Assembly: GCF_025200925.1 (NCBI RefSeq)
Contig: NZ_CP104174.1
Span: 6,944,001-7,008,000 of the forward strand
Direction: 5' to 3'
Length of the DNA stretch: 64,000 bases
Source: Bradyrhizobium sp. CB1015
Lineage (GTDB): Bacteria; Pseudomonadota; Alphaproteobacteria; Rhizobiales; Xanthobacteraceae
Program-made: the position numbers and the translations under genes
Part shown: positions 11,520 through 19,974 of the stretch, piece after piece
How the letters are laid out: each line of letters begins with the position of its first letter
Position numbering within the stretch: the first letter of the stretch is position 1
The notes under the pieces: generated by a model
What the model was told of the DNA's origin: nothing
Database searches by the model: none
Seen by the model: only the letters and a program-made list of their open reading frames with translations

Positions 11520-11675
11520 CTAGAAGCGGAGCCACTTCAGGAGCCCGAGCCCGATCGCGCCGTTGACGATGAGGAAGATCGCGACGATGAGGTTGAGAAG
11601 CCGCGGCATGATCAGGATGAGCACGCCCGCAATCAACGACAGGATCGGCGAAATGTGGGCGACGGTGATGTGCAT
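11520..11675 (-). CDS. DUF3096-type small membrane protein (51 aa)
   Basis: The frame starts MHITVAHISPILSLIAGVLI and contains two hydrophobic helices separated by MPRLLN, ending LGLLKWLRF. This matches the short DUF3096 family of inner-membrane proteins as I recall it. Function is unknown. It is upstream of ppdK on the same strand, about 97 bp from the ppdK start, so cotranscription is possible. It lies below the usual gene-calling size and is easily missed. Confidence 0.8.
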   Translation of the reverse strand: MHITVAHISPILSLIAGVLILIMPRLLNLIVAIFLIVNGAIGLGLLKWLRF

Positions 11676-11896
11676 GAACTATCTTTCTATGAGGTGAGGC
11701 GAATCGCGCGGATCATAACCGGCTGGGTTCCGGGAGTAGAGATGCGCAAGCGCTGCTGCGAGTTCCCGGCCTCACGAAAACTGCCCGAAATTGCCGCGAT
11801 TACGGCAGACCTTTCCCGGAACATTGGCTCTAGGCCCGCATTGGCAACCGGTCGCGCCGCTGGCGCGTCCGCAGAATCACGTCGAAGGAGTTGTCC

Positions 11897-12250
11897 ATGC
11901 GGAACAGGATTCTTGCTCTCGCAGCGCTCGCGGCCGCGGCCGGCGCGCCCCTCGCGGCGCAGGCGCAAAGCGATGTCACGATCGGACGCGCGCCCGCCGT
12001 GGTCGACAGCGCGCCGACGATTGCCGTCGAACAGCGGCCGGCCTTCCGCGAATATGTCGTCGAACAACGTGTGCCGGCCTTTCGCATTCCGGATCGCGTG
12101 GTGGTCGGCACCACCTTACCCGAGGCAGGCGTCACTTATTATGACGTGCCGCAACGTTTCGGCGCCACGACCTATCGCTACACCGTCGTGAACGGCGAAA
12201 CCGTGCTGGTCGAGCCGCGCTCGCGCCGCATCGTCGAGGTACTGGACTAA
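11897..12250 (+). CDS. DUF1236 domain protein, exported
   Basis: The product of 117 residues begins MRNRILALAALAAAAGAPLAAQA, a clear Sec signal peptide with an AQA cleavage site. The C-terminal region TYRYTVVNGETVLVEPRSRR followed by IVEVLD is the DUF1236 signature. Such proteins are periplasmic or envelope-associated in rhizobia and of unknown function. The ATG at 11897 is favoured because AAGGAG (11884-11889) lies 7 nt before it. A strong terminator follows, so it is a single-gene unit. Confidence 0.88.
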   Translation: MRNRILALAALAAAAGAPLAAQAQSDVTIGRAPAVVDSAPTIAVEQRPAFREYVVEQRVPAFRIPDRVVVGTTLPEAGVTYYDVPQRFGATTYRYTVVNGETVLVEPRSRRIVEVLD

Positions 12251-12323
12251 AGACACTGCCGCTCCATTCGATGTCCGGCGCGTCACATCAGGCTGGCGCG
12301 AGCAGTGTTAATTCGGACATCAG

Positions 12324-12362
12324 GCCCCGCCCGGTTCTCCCCCCGCCGGGCGGGGCTTTTTT
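12324..12362 (+). terminator. Strong intrinsic terminator after the DUF1236 gene
   Basis: GCCCCGCCCGG (12324-12334) pairs perfectly with CCGGGCGGGGC (12346-12356) around an 11-nt loop, followed by six T residues. This is the clearest Rho-independent terminator in the window. Confidence 0.93.
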
Positions 12363-12372
12363 GCGGGCGTCA

Positions 12373-12514
12373 CTCTCGTGTCCCGGACAAGGCGCAACGC
12401 GCAAGCGTTGCGACGCAGAGCCGGGACCCAGCAGCTCCGAGCACGCAGCTAGCATGGGCCCCGGCTCTGCAGCGCAACGCTAAGAAGCGTTGCGCAGCGT
12501 CCGGGGCACGAGAG
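12373..12514. repeat. Palindromic repeat, family B (CTCGTGTCCCGGAC...GTCCGGGGCACGAG)
   Basis: Outer arms CTCGTGTCCCGGAC and GTCCGGGGCACGAG are near-complementary. Inner arms include CAGAGCCGGGACCC/GGGCCCCGGCTCTGCAG and CGCAACGC/GCGTTGCG. Copies of the same architecture occur at 19721-19859, 28901-29064 and, more diverged, 52352-52509. It lies between the convergent DUF1236 and glyS genes. Confidence 0.85.
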
Positions 12515-12531
12515 CCGCTATACCCCGCGCC

Positions 12532-14631
12532 TCAATCCTGTATCTTCGAGAAATCCGCCACCGCACGCGTGGCGCTGCGGATCTCGTTCAAGAGCTTCAG
12601 GCGGTTCTCGCGCACCTTCGGATCGTCTTCGTTGACGCGAACCTTGTCGAAGAAGGCATCGACCGGGGGCCGCAGCTTTGCCATCGCGCTCATGGCGGCG
12701 GCGAAGTCTTCCTTGGCGACCGCAGCGCTGGCTTCCGCCTTGACCTCACCGATCGCCTTCGCCAGCGCCTTCTCCTCAGCGAGGCTGTAGAGCGCGGCAT
12801 TGGGCGCACCGTCGAAGCTGCGCTTGTCCTTCTTCTCCTCGATCGCGAGGATGTTGCTGGCGCGCTTGGTGCCGGCGAGCAGGTTCTTGCCGTCGTCAGA
12901 ATCGAGGAATTTGCCGAGCGCCTCGACGCGGCGGACGATCATCAGGAGATCGTCCTGGCCACCGAGCGCGAACACGGCGTCGACGAGATCGTGCCGCGCG
13001 CCCTGCTCGCGGAGCTGGACTTTGAGGCGGTCGGCGAAGAAGGCGAGAAGATCGCTGGGAAGCTTCGCGGCATCGGTTGGCTTCACCGACAAGCCGGCGA
13101 GCGCGGATCCCGCCACCTTCATGAGCGACAGACGCAACGCGTTCTCGGCAATCAGTCGGATCACACCCAGTGCAGCACGGCGTAGCGCATACGGATCCTT
13201 GCTGCCCGTCGGCTTCTCATCGATCGTCCAGAAGCCCACGAGCGTGTCGATCTTGTCGGCGAGCGCCACGGCAATGCTGACCGGATCGGTCGGCACTCGA
13301 TCAGCGGGCCCCTGCGGCTTGTAGTGCTCCTCGCAGGCAGCGGCGACAGAGGCGTCCTCGCCCTGCGCGAGCGCGTAGTACTTGCCCATCAGGCCCTGCA
13401 CTTCAGGGAATTCGCCGACGACTTCGGTCAGCAAATCCGCCTTGGCGAGATGCGCCGCCCGCGTGGCCTTAACGACATCGGCACCAACCAGCGGCGCGAT
13501 CTCGGCAGCGAGGCGCTCGATGCGCTTGATGCGCGCAGCCTGCGTGCCGAGCTTCTCGTGGAACACGATCTGCTCGAACTTCGGCAGCCGGTCCTCGAGC
13601 TTGGTCTTGAGATCCGTCTCGTAGAAGAATTTCGCATCGCTCAACCGCGCGCGGATCACGCGCTCGTTGCCGGCGATGATGGTCGCACCACCATCGGTCG
13701 CCTCGATATTGGCGACCAGGATGAACCTGTTGGCGAGCTTGCCCGTCTTGGGGTCGCGCACCACGAAACACTTCTGGTTGTTGCGGATGGTGGCGCGGAT
13801 GACTTCGTCGGGAGTCTTCAAGAACTCCGGCTCGAACGAGCCCATCAGCACGACCGGCCATTCGACGAGGCCCGCGACCTCGTCGAGCAGGTTCTGGTCC
13901 TCGACCAGCTCAAAGCCTTGCGCGAAGGCCAACTGCTTGGCGTCGGTGAGGATCGCGTCCTTGCGGCGCTCGGGATCGAGCACGACCTTGGCCTCGAGCA
14001 GCTTTGCTTCATAGTCCTCGAACCGGCGCACAGAGATCGCCGCCGGCGCGAGGAAGCGGTGGCCGTAAGTGGTCTGGCCGCTCTCGATGCCGTCGACCTC
14101 GAACTTCACGACATCGGGCTGTTCGGTCTCGAGCCCGAAGGTCGCGGTGATCGCGTGCAGCGGACGCACCCAGTTCAGCGAGCCGGGCTTGCCGGAGCGC
14201 GCACCCCAGCGCATCGATTTCGGCCAGGGGAAGGTGCGAATGATGACGGGCAGGATTTCGGCGAGCACGTCGATCGCGTCGCGGCCGGGCTTCTCGATCA
14301 AGCCGATGTAGAAATCACCCTTGGGGTCGCGCTGGATTTTTGCTTCGTCCAGCGACTTCAATCCCGTTGCTTTCAGAAAGCCCTGCACGGCCGCGTCCGG
14401 CGCGCCGACTTTCGGGCCGCGCCGCTCGGTCTTCAGGTCGGGCTGGCGCGCAGGGATGCCGTGCACGGTGAGCGCAAGGCGGCGCGGCGTTGCGAAGGCC
14501 TTTGCGCCCTCGTAGACCAGGCCTTCGGCAACCAGCTTGTCGGTGACCATGCGGCGCAGATCGTCGGCCGCCTTCGCCTGCATGCGCGCGGGGATCTCTT
14601 CCGAGAACAGTTCAAGCAAAAGATCGGGCAT
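12532..14631 (-). CDS. glyS: Glycyl-tRNA synthetase beta subunit
   Basis: GlyS is the 699-residue beta subunit of the bacterial heterotetrameric glycyl-tRNA synthetase, which charges tRNA-Gly in the cytoplasm. The N-terminus [18 protein letters not shown] is the family signature. The body includes the HD-like and B3/B4-like regions, and the C-terminal part ([20 protein letters not shown]) is the anticodon-binding DALR-type helix region. The start codon overlaps the glyQ stop as TGATG, so the two subunits are translationally coupled. Confidence 0.96.
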   Translation of the reverse strand: MPDLLLELFSEEIPARMQAKAADDLRRMVTDKLVAEGLVYEGAKAFATPRRLALTVHGIPARQPDLKTERRGPKVGAPDAAVQGFLKATGLKSLDEAKIQRDPKGDFYIGLIEKPGRDAIDVLAEILPVIIRTFPWPKSMRWGARSGKPGSLNWVRPLHAITATFGLETEQPDVVKFEVDGIESGQTTYGHRFLAPAAISVRRFEDYEAKLLEAKVVLDPERRKDAILTDAKQLAFAQGFELVEDQNLLDEVAGLVEWPVVLMGSFEPEFLKTPDEVIRATIRNNQKCFVVRDPKTGKLANRFILVANIEATDGGATIIAGNERVIRARLSDAKFFYETDLKTKLEDRLPKFEQIVFHEKLGTQAARIKRIERLAAEIAPLVGADVVKATRAAHLAKADLLTEVVGEFPEVQGLMGKYYALAQGEDASVAAACEEHYKPQGPADRVPTDPVSIAVALADKIDTLVGFWTIDEKPTGSKDPYALRRAALGVIRLIAENALRLSLMKVAGSALAGLSVKPTDAAKLPSDLLAFFADRLKVQLREQGARHDLVDAVFALGGQDDLLMIVRRVEALGKFLDSDDGKNLLAGTKRASNILAIEEKKDKRSFDGAPNAALYSLAEEKALAKAIGEVKAEASAAVAKEDFAAAMSAMAKLRPPVDAFFDKVRVNEDDPKVRENRLKLLNEIRSATRAVADFSKIQD

Positions 14632-15569
14632 CAGGCCGCTCCGCCCGCTTCAGTGTGGATCCACGCCTCGCCACAAGCTTTTGCCAGCTCGCGCACGCGC
14701 AGAATGTAGCTCTGCCGCTCGGTCACGGAGATCACGCCGCGGGCATCGAGCAGGTTGAAGACGTGGCTCGCCTTGATGCACTGGTCATAGGCGGGCAGCG
14801 CCATCAGATGCTGCTTCTTGTTGCCGCCGTCACGCCAGCCCGCGTCGAGATATTTTTCGCAGGCGGCTTCCGCCATCTTGAACTGCTCGAACAGCATCGC
14901 GGTGTCGGCATATTCGAAATTGTGCCGCGAATATTCCTGCTCGGCCTGCAGGAACACGTCGCCATAGGTGACCTTGGCATCGCCCTCGCGGCCGTTGAAG
15001 TTGAGGTCGTAGACGCGGTCGACGCCCTGCACATACATCGCGAGGCGCTCGAGCCCGTAGGTGAGTTCGCCCGCGACCGGCGCGCATTCGAAGCCCGCGA
15101 CCTGCTGAAAGTAAGTGAACTGGCTGACTTCCATGCCGTCGCACCAGCACTCCCACCCGAGGCCCCAAGCGCCCAGGGTCGGGCTCTCCCAATCGTCCTC
15201 GACGAAGCGGATATCGTGCACGGCGGAATCGATGCCGATCGCGGCGAGCGACTTCAGGTACAGCTCCTGAAGGTTCGGCGGCGACGGCTTCATGATCACC
15301 TGGAACTGGTAATAGTGCTGCATCCGGTTCGGGTTCTCGCCATAGCGGCCGTCCTTGGGCCGGCGCGAGGGCTGCACATAGGCCGCGTTCCAGGGCTTTG
15401 GCCCGAGCGCGCGCAGCGTGGTCGCCGGATGGAAGGTACCCGCGCCCATTTCCATGTCGTAGGGCTGCAGGATCACGCAGCCCTGCTCGGCCCAGAACCG
15501 CTGGAGCGCGAGGATGAAGCCCTGGAACGAGCGTTCCGGGCGCATATGGGCGGGCAATGAGGCGTCCAT
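14631..15569 (-). CDS. glyQ: Glycyl-tRNA synthetase alpha subunit
   Basis: GlyQ (312 residues) carries the class II catalytic core of the alpha2-beta2 glycyl-tRNA synthetase. Diagnostic stretches are [20 protein letters not shown] near the N-terminus, [20 protein letters not shown], and [20 protein letters not shown]. It is the first gene of the glyQ-glyS pair. The ATG at 15569 begins [16 protein letters not shown]; the internal ATG at 15545 (MRPERSF) is a possible alternative start. Confidence 0.96.
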   Translation of the reverse strand: MDASLPAHMRPERSFQGFILALQRFWAEQGCVILQPYDMEMGAGTFHPATTLRALGPKPWNAAYVQPSRRPKDGRYGENPNRMQHYYQFQVIMKPSPPNLQELYLKSLAAIGIDSAVHDIRFVEDDWESPTLGAWGLGWECWCDGMEVSQFTYFQQVAGFECAPVAGELTYGLERLAMYVQGVDRVYDLNFNGREGDAKVTYGDVFLQAEQEYSRHNFEYADTAMLFEQFKMAEAACEKYLDAGWRDGGNKKQHLMALPAYDQCIKASHVFNLLDARGVISVTERQSYILRVRELAKACGEAWIHTEAGGAA

Positions 15570-15654
15570 CGTCAGATCAGGCTCTCGCGGGGGGTTTTGA
15601 ATCGCGCGGGACCGTATCGACGGCGGGGATGGGAATCAAGGCGAAGGGGGCTTC

Positions 15655-15830
15655 TTACCTCTCCCGCTTGCGGGAGAGGCGTAGGCCGCCTATGGCGGCC
15701 GTTCCTCTAAGAGACGTCGAGGCAAAGCCTCGGCTATGGCGAAGCGCCGGGTGAGGGTTCTGTCCTCGGGGGGTCTCGCTTGTGGAGAGCCCCCTCCCCA
15801 GCCCTCCCCCGCAAGCGGGAGAGGGAGCGC
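15655..15830. repeat. Composite palindromic repeat, family C
   Basis: The gap 15570-15853 is filled by CCTCTCCCGCTTGCGGGAGAGG (a self-complementary hairpin), a GGCCGCC/GGCGGCC pair, a GAGGCAAAGCCTC hairpin and a closing CCGCAAGCGGGAGAGG. It resembles the elements at 4469 and 30671. It sits upstream of glyQ and downstream of the small gene at 15854. Confidence 0.7.
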
Positions 15831-15853
15831 AGCTGTGCGTGGGGAGAAAGCGC

Positions 15854-16045
15854 CTAGCCCGGCCGGTAAGCTCCGGTCACGGGGTCACGCTTCAGCGTCT
15901 GGATATCCCCCATGCGGGCGGCTTCGGCGACGCGCGACAGGCGCATCTCCTCCAGCTCCTGGTTGATCCGGACGGCGGTCTTGTAGGCCCAGCGGACCAC
16001 GGCAAGCCCGCCCAGGACGCCCGCGAAAGCGACGAACGGCGGCAT
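15854..16045 (-). CDS. Small membrane-anchored hypothetical protein (63 aa)
   Basis: The 63-residue product begins MPPFVAFAGVLGGLAVVRWA, a single N-terminal hydrophobic segment. A charged helix with NQELEEMRLSRVAEAARMG follows, then the tail QTLKRDPVTGAYRPG. I recognise the pattern as a small conserved protein of Bradyrhizobium-type bacteria without an assigned function. It lies about 100 bp downstream of the S49 protease gene on the same strand and may be in its transcript. Confidence 0.75.
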   Translation of the reverse strand: MPPFVAFAGVLGGLAVVRWAYKTAVRINQELEEMRLSRVAEAARMGDIQTLKRDPVTGAYRPG

Positions 16046-16149
16046 CGGTCGATCCTCGTCTCATGCTCAGCCCCCACGCGCATTGTTGCGCAGATGGACC
16101 TGCGCCGCAATCGGCGCCGCCCGGGCGAAATGGCGCGGGAGCGCGAGCC

Positions 16150-17058
16150 CTAGAACCCGAATTTCGCCCAAATCGCCCGCGTCTCGACCGCCGAGATCAG
16201 CTCGTCCGGCAGCCCGGCCACTGAGTCCAGGGCCAAAAGCTGCCCCGCGCCGGGCGATTTCCGGCCCAAAAGGCCTGACAGCAGCCCGGTCGGCTGCGCG
16301 ATCACGGGCGTGAGAACCTTCTCGCCATAGCGGGCACGAAGAGTTGAGCGGAGATCGCCGATGCTGTCGGCGAGCCCCAGCGCGATCGCGCTTTCCCCCG
16401 CCCAGTATTCGCCCGTGAACAGCGTGTCGTCGGCTCCCTTCAGCCGGGCGCCGCGGCTTTCCTTGACCAGCGAGATGAAGATCTGGTGGATCTCGCGCTG
16501 GATCGCCTTCAGTCGCATGACGTCATCGGGGTTTTCGGGGAGGAACGGGTCGAGCATCGCCTTGTGCTCGCCTGCCGTGTAGAGGCGCCGCTCGATGCCG
16601 AGCCGCCTGATCGCCTCCTGGAAACCGAAACTGCCGCCGACCACGCCGATGGAGCCGAGGATCGAGGAGGGATCGCAGATGATCTCGTCGCCGGCGCAGG
16701 CGATCATGTAGCCGCCGGACGCCGCGACGTCCTCGACGAACACGAGCACAGGAAGCTTCTTCTCCGCGGCAAGCTGCTTGATGCGCAAGAAGATTTGGCG
16801 CGACTGCACCGGCGAGCCGCCGGGCGAGTTGATCACCAGCGCCACCGCCTTGGCGTGCCGATAGGAAAACGCCCGCTCGAGCACCCGCGCGACGCCGGCA
16901 AGCGTCAGGCCCGGACGCAGCGGCGTCACCGCGCCGATCACACCGGACAGCCGCACCACCGGCACGACCGCCGTGCCGGGACGAAAGCGCGCCGGCAGAT
17001 ATTGCATGAGCTTGTCGGCCAGGCCGGAACTCTCACGATCGTTCAATTGTTCGTCCAT
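16150..17058 (-). CDS. S49 family peptidase (SppA/SohB-like)
   Basis: Members of this family are Ser-Lys dyad proteases that degrade signal peptides or membrane proteins. The 302-residue protein shows the INSPGGSPVQSRQIF motif, the nucleophile S114 in VAASGGYMIA, and the general base K199 in FISLVKESRG. SSILGSIGVVGGSFGF lies between them. It is the short single-domain type. The N-terminus lacks an evident signal peptide or transmembrane helix, so it may be peripheral or cytoplasmic, which is unusual for SppA. 'sohB/sppA-like' is as precise as the sequence allows. Confidence 0.92.
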   Translation of the reverse strand: MDEQLNDRESSGLADKLMQYLPARFRPGTAVVPVVRLSGVIGAVTPLRPGLTLAGVARVLERAFSYRHAKAVALVINSPGGSPVQSRQIFLRIKQLAAEKKLPVLVFVEDVAASGGYMIACAGDEIICDPSSILGSIGVVGGSFGFQEAIRRLGIERRLYTAGEHKAMLDPFLPENPDDVMRLKAIQREIHQIFISLVKESRGARLKGADDTLFTGEYWAGESAIALGLADSIGDLRSTLRARYGEKVLTPVIAQPTGLLSGLLGRKSPGAGQLLALDSVAGLPDELISAVETRAIWAKFGF

Positions 17059-17170
17059 GGCCTTACCTCTGATTAACCATTTCTTATCACGCGAGTGTCA
17101 TTGAAAGTGCCTGGAACGTGTTTTGCAGAATCCCCGTTGGGAAGCTGCAATAGGCAGCGGAGGAAACGCC

Positions 17171-17269
17171 ATGAAGATCTATCTGCTGTTGCTGCTGATC
17201 GGTGCGCTCTTCACGGCGATTCGCTTTACGTCCCCGCAAGAGCAGCAGACGGAATCGCTTCCGCAGTAA
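17171..17269 (+). CDS. Putative 32-residue membrane microprotein
   Basis: A very short frame starts with MKIYLLLLLIGALFTAIRFT and ends SPQEQQTESLPQ. The ATG is preceded by GGAGGAAACGCC, an excellent ribosome-binding site with correct spacing, which is the main argument for a real gene. The product would have one hydrophobic helix and a polar tail. It ends 5 bp before the end of the convergent TrmN6-like gene. No family is recognised. Confidence 0.5.
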   Translation: MKIYLLLLLIGALFTAIRFTSPQEQQTESLPQ

Positions 17270-17273
17270 GCCG

Positions 17274-18038
17274 TCACGGCTCCGCCAGCGGCAACGCCGC
17301 CCTCCCCTCCAGAATATCCCGCACCTCTTTTTTAGGCACGTTTGACTCCTCGTTAAGCATGAGGCCGGGCAGCAATCGCGTCGGTGCCCGGCCGCCTTTG
17401 ACTGCGCGCACCAGCACGCGGATGGCGGGTTTTCCCGCTTCGCCATGAACCGGCAGGATCGCAAGGCTGCCGAAGCCGCGTGACAGCGCTGCCATGACGT
17501 CGCAGATTCCGTCCGCGCGCCAGATCAGAGTCAGCACGCCGCTCGATCGGAGAATACGCCGGGCTGCATGCACCCACGCATGCAGCGTCTCCTGCGTCGC
17601 CACATGCGCAGTGTGGCGCGCCTGATCCGGTGAGCCGCGATGGCGTGCGGGATCGTTGAAGGGCGGGTTCATCAGCACAGCGTCGGCACTGTCGGGCAGA
17701 AGTCCCTTTGCTGCAAACGCCTGCGCATCGGCGGTGACGTCGAGCACGATGGCCTCGGCGGGAATCGCGTTCGCCGCGGCGTTGGCCCGCGCGAGCTGCG
17801 CCAGTTCCGGATCGATCTCGACCAGGCTGAGCCTGATCCCCGCGACGCGACGCGCCAGCGCGAGCCCCGCCGTGCCGACGCCGGCGCCGAGATCGACGAC
17901 GCGGTCACCCGCCTTAGCGTCGGTCGCCGCTGCGAGCAGGACGGCGTCGTGCCCGGCGCGGTGACCTGACCGCTTCTGCATCAAGCGCAACTGCCCGCCG
18001 AGAAAGCCGTCCTCGGTAATATCCGCGGCCTCAATCAT
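17274..18038 (-). CDS. tRNA1(Val) (adenine-37 N6)-methyltransferase-like protein (TrmN6/YfiC type)
   Basis: The 254-residue methyltransferase begins MIEAADITEDGFLGGQLRLM, followed by QKRSGHRAGHDAVLLAAA, typical of TrmN6-like enzymes. Motif I is VVDLGAGVGTAGLALA, the acidic end is LVEIDPEL, and the catalytic NPPF motif is seen in VLMNPPFNDPA. It probably N6-methylates adenine in tRNA. The ATG at 18038 overlaps the end of the DUF2007 gene by 8 bp, so the longer upstream frame is rejected as the start. Confidence 0.9.
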   Translation of the reverse strand: MIEAADITEDGFLGGQLRLMQKRSGHRAGHDAVLLAAATDAKAGDRVVDLGAGVGTAGLALARRVAGIRLSLVEIDPELAQLARANAAANAIPAEAIVLDVTADAQAFAAKGLLPDSADAVLMNPPFNDPARHRGSPDQARHTAHVATQETLHAWVHAARRILRSSGVLTLIWRADGICDVMAALSRGFGSLAILPVHGEAGKPAIRVLVRAVKGGRAPTRLLPGLMLNEESNVPKKEVRDILEGRAALPLAEP

Positions 18039-18258
18039 CGCCGCGCAGTTCGTGGCTGAGGCCGGCTTCGGTGAGGAGCGCCCTGGCTTCCTCGGCGTCG
18101 TCCTCATGAACCAGGATCCGCCGCGGCAAGATGCCGAGCGAACCCTCGATGATGCTCATGTTCTGGTCCAGCACCAGGTGATGGATGTTGGCGCCGTCGA
18201 GCAGCGCGCCGATCGCCGACACCAGCACCATATCGTTGGTCCGAACCAGTTCACGCAA
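18031..18258 (-). CDS. DUF2007 domain protein, TTG start
   Basis: The 75-residue product reads MRELVRTNDMVLVSAIGALL from a TTG at 18258, with AGGAG 9 nt upstream. The core HHLVLDQNMSIIEGSLGILP and the basic RRILVHEDDAEEAR segment match DUF2007, a small putative signal-transducing/ferredoxin-fold-like family of unknown role. It overlaps and precedes the TrmN6-like gene on the same strand, so the two are coupled. The upstream in-frame ATG at 18303 lacks a comparable ribosome-binding site. Confidence 0.85.
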   Translation of the reverse strand: MRELVRTNDMVLVSAIGALLDGANIHHLVLDQNMSIIEGSLGILPRRILVHEDDAEEARALLTEAGLSHELRGDD

Positions 18259-18391
18259 AACGCAGATCTCCTGCCTGAAAGTGGCTAACGCGGCAAATGT
18301 CAATGGTTCCGCGGCCCTTGCCGCATCCGCTGCCAGTTTCTATTGTATTTCCATCAGAATAGCCCTTCCGGGGCAAATATTGGAGACCGGC

Positions 18392-19399
18392 GTGGCCGTC
18401 ATCGTACCTTTCGAAACTCCCGGCGCGTCGATCGAAGAGCTGGTTGCCCTTGTCGCCCCTGATATGGAGCGCGTCAATGCCACGATCCTGTCGCGGACCG
18501 GCTCCGACGTGACCATGATTCCGGAAGTGGCCAACCACCTGATCTCCTCCGGCGGCAAGCGGCTGCGGCCGATGCTGACGCTCGCCATGGCCAATCTCGC
18601 CGGCTACGCCGGTGACGGCCACATCAAGTTAGCTGCCTCAGTCGAGTTCATGCACACCGCGACGCTCCTGCACGACGACGTCGTCGACGAGAGCGAGATG
18701 CGCCGCGGCAAGCTCTCGGCCCGCATGCTCTGGGGCAACGAGGCGAGCGTGCTGGTCGGCGACTTCCTGCTGGGGCAAGCCTTCCGCATGATGGTCGAGG
18801 TCGGCTCGCTGCGCGCGCTCGACATCCTCTCCGCGGCCGCCGCCACCATTGCCGAAGGCGAGGTGATGCAGCTCGCGGCTGCCAAGAACACCGCGACCAC
18901 CGAGGACGAATATCTCGCCGTGATCCGCGGCAAGACGGCCGAATTGTTCGCCGCCGCCTGCGAGGTCGGTCCCGTGATCGCCAACCGCCCCAAGGCGGAG
19001 CAGACCGCGTGCCGCTCGGTCGGCATGAATCTCGGCATCGCCTTCCAGCTCGTCGACGACGTGCTCGACTACGGCGGCAAGAGCGCCAAGCTCGGCAAGA
19101 ACACCGGCGACGATTTCCGCGAAGGCAAGATCACGCTGCCCGTCGTGCTCGCCTTCCGCCGCGGCAACGACACCGAGCGCGCCTTCTGGATCCGGGCTCT
19201 CGAGCGCGGCGAGATCGGCGATTCCGATCTCGATCACGCCATTGGCCTGATGAACAAGCACCGCGCGCTCGAGGACACGCTGAGCCGCGCTCAGCACTAC
19301 GGCGCCATGGCGGTGGATGCGCTCGCGCTGTTCCCGCCCTCGCCAATGAAGAGCGCGCTGGAGCAGGTCGTGGCGTTTTGCTTGGCAAGGTCGCATTAG
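18392..19399 (+). CDS. Long-chain polyprenyl diphosphate synthase
   Basis: The enzyme condenses IPP units onto an allylic primer to make the ubiquinone side chain (octa- or decaprenyl, IspB-like). The 335-residue product has the first aspartate-rich motif D95-D96-V-V-D99 (LLHDDVVDES), the second D222-D223-V-L-D226 (QLVDDVLDYGG), and SGGKRLRPMLTL for IPP binding. GTG at 18392 is chosen as start because GGAG lies 6 nt before it; a TTG at 18380 is possible. Chain length cannot be read securely from the sequence. It is divergent from the DUF2007 gene. Confidence 0.93.
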   Translation: MAVIVPFETPGASIEELVALVAPDMERVNATILSRTGSDVTMIPEVANHLISSGGKRLRPMLTLAMANLAGYAGDGHIKLAASVEFMHTATLLHDDVVDESEMRRGKLSARMLWGNEASVLVGDFLLGQAFRMMVEVGSLRALDILSAAAATIAEGEVMQLAAAKNTATTEDEYLAVIRGKTAELFAAACEVGPVIANRPKAEQTACRSVGMNLGIAFQLVDDVLDYGGKSAKLGKNTGDDFREGKITLPVVLAFRRGNDTERAFWIRALERGEIGDSDLDHAIGLMNKHRALEDTLSRAQHYGAMAVDALALFPPSPMKSALEQVVAFCLARSH

Positions 19400-19476
19400 G
19401 CGACGGCGCCCCCCTCTCGCTTCCGTACCGTTGTTAGTCCGGTCGAAGGATGCACGGCCGAGCTTGCAGCCGGGCC

Positions 19477-19522
19477 GTCGCCCTTCGAGGCTCGCCGAAG
19501 AGGCGAGCGCCTCAGGGTGACG
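19477..19522. repeat. Short palindromic repeat, family D (CCTTCGAGGCTCGC...CCTCAGGGTGACGG)
   Basis: CCCTTCGAGGCTCGCCGAAG and AGGCGAGCGCCTCAGGGTGACGG resemble the elements at 43243-43400 and 44209-44333. It lies in the 575-bp gap 19400-19974, which is almost entirely repeats (families D, E and B) plus the HxlR operator. Confidence 0.65.
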
Positions 19523-19552
19523 GTGATGGATAAGTGCGCGCTGCATCAACAT

Positions 19553-19692
19553 CGTCATTGCGAGCGCAGCGAAGCAATCCAGAATCCCGCCGCGGAGACA
19601 GCCATCTGACACCTCTCGCTGCCTAAGCTATAGGTGTCCACCGATTTAGGGGAGGCTCAAGCCTGGATTGCTTCGCTGCGCTCGCAATGACG
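19553..19692. repeat. Palindromic repeat, family E (CGTCATTGCGAGCGCAGCGAAGCAATCC arms)
   Basis: The left arm CGTCATTGCGAGCGCAGCG is answered by CGCTGCGCTCGCAATGACG at the right, a perfect 19-bp inverted repeat. It extends inward with AAGCAATCCAG/CTGGATTGCTT to about 30 bp. The 80-bp centre contains GGTGTCCACC. This looks like a non-autonomous palindromic element. Confidence 0.85.
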
Positions 19693-19720
19693 GCGTAATG
19701 CGCGACGGCACCGCTCGCTT

Positions 19721-19859
19721 TCGTGTCCCGGACGCGCTGCAGCGTGAAACGCTGCTGCGCGGAGCCGGGACCCCATGCGACATTCAACGATCAGCAGTGT
19801 GGCCCCCGGCTCTGCAGCGCACCGCAAGGAGGCGCTGCGCTGCGTCCGAGGCACGAGAG
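19721..19859. repeat. Palindromic repeat, family B
   Basis: It has the same arms as 12373-12514 (TCGTGTCCCGGAC ... GTCCGAGGCACGA) with inner CGGAGCCGGGACCCC/GGCCCCCGGCTCTGCAG. It directly follows the family E element in the same gap. Confidence 0.85.
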
Positions 19860-19933
19860 CGTCTGTCCTGCAACTGCGCTTCGTCTCTCCAGCAGAAGCC
19901 AGTCTCATTCGCTCCGCGTGCTTGCGCTCATCC

Positions 19934-19958
19934 AGTCACTTGCATTTTGCAAGTGACT
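19934..19958. promoter_or_regulatory. HxlR-type operator: perfect 11-bp inverted repeat
   Basis: AGTCACTTGCA (19934-19944) and TGCAAGTGACT (19948-19958) are exact inverted copies separated by TTT. The site ends 16 bp before the HxlR gene. Known HxlR-family operators share this ACTT..AAGT type of symmetric half-site, so autoregulation of the HxlR-fabF-like operon is likely. Confidence 0.85.
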
Positions 19959-19974
19959 CACCTAACTTCCCGCC

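Noticed and set aside
19400..19974. Small protein genes in the 575-bp gap
   Set aside because: Open frames here run through palindromic repeats and have no plausible ribosome-binding sites or family patterns.
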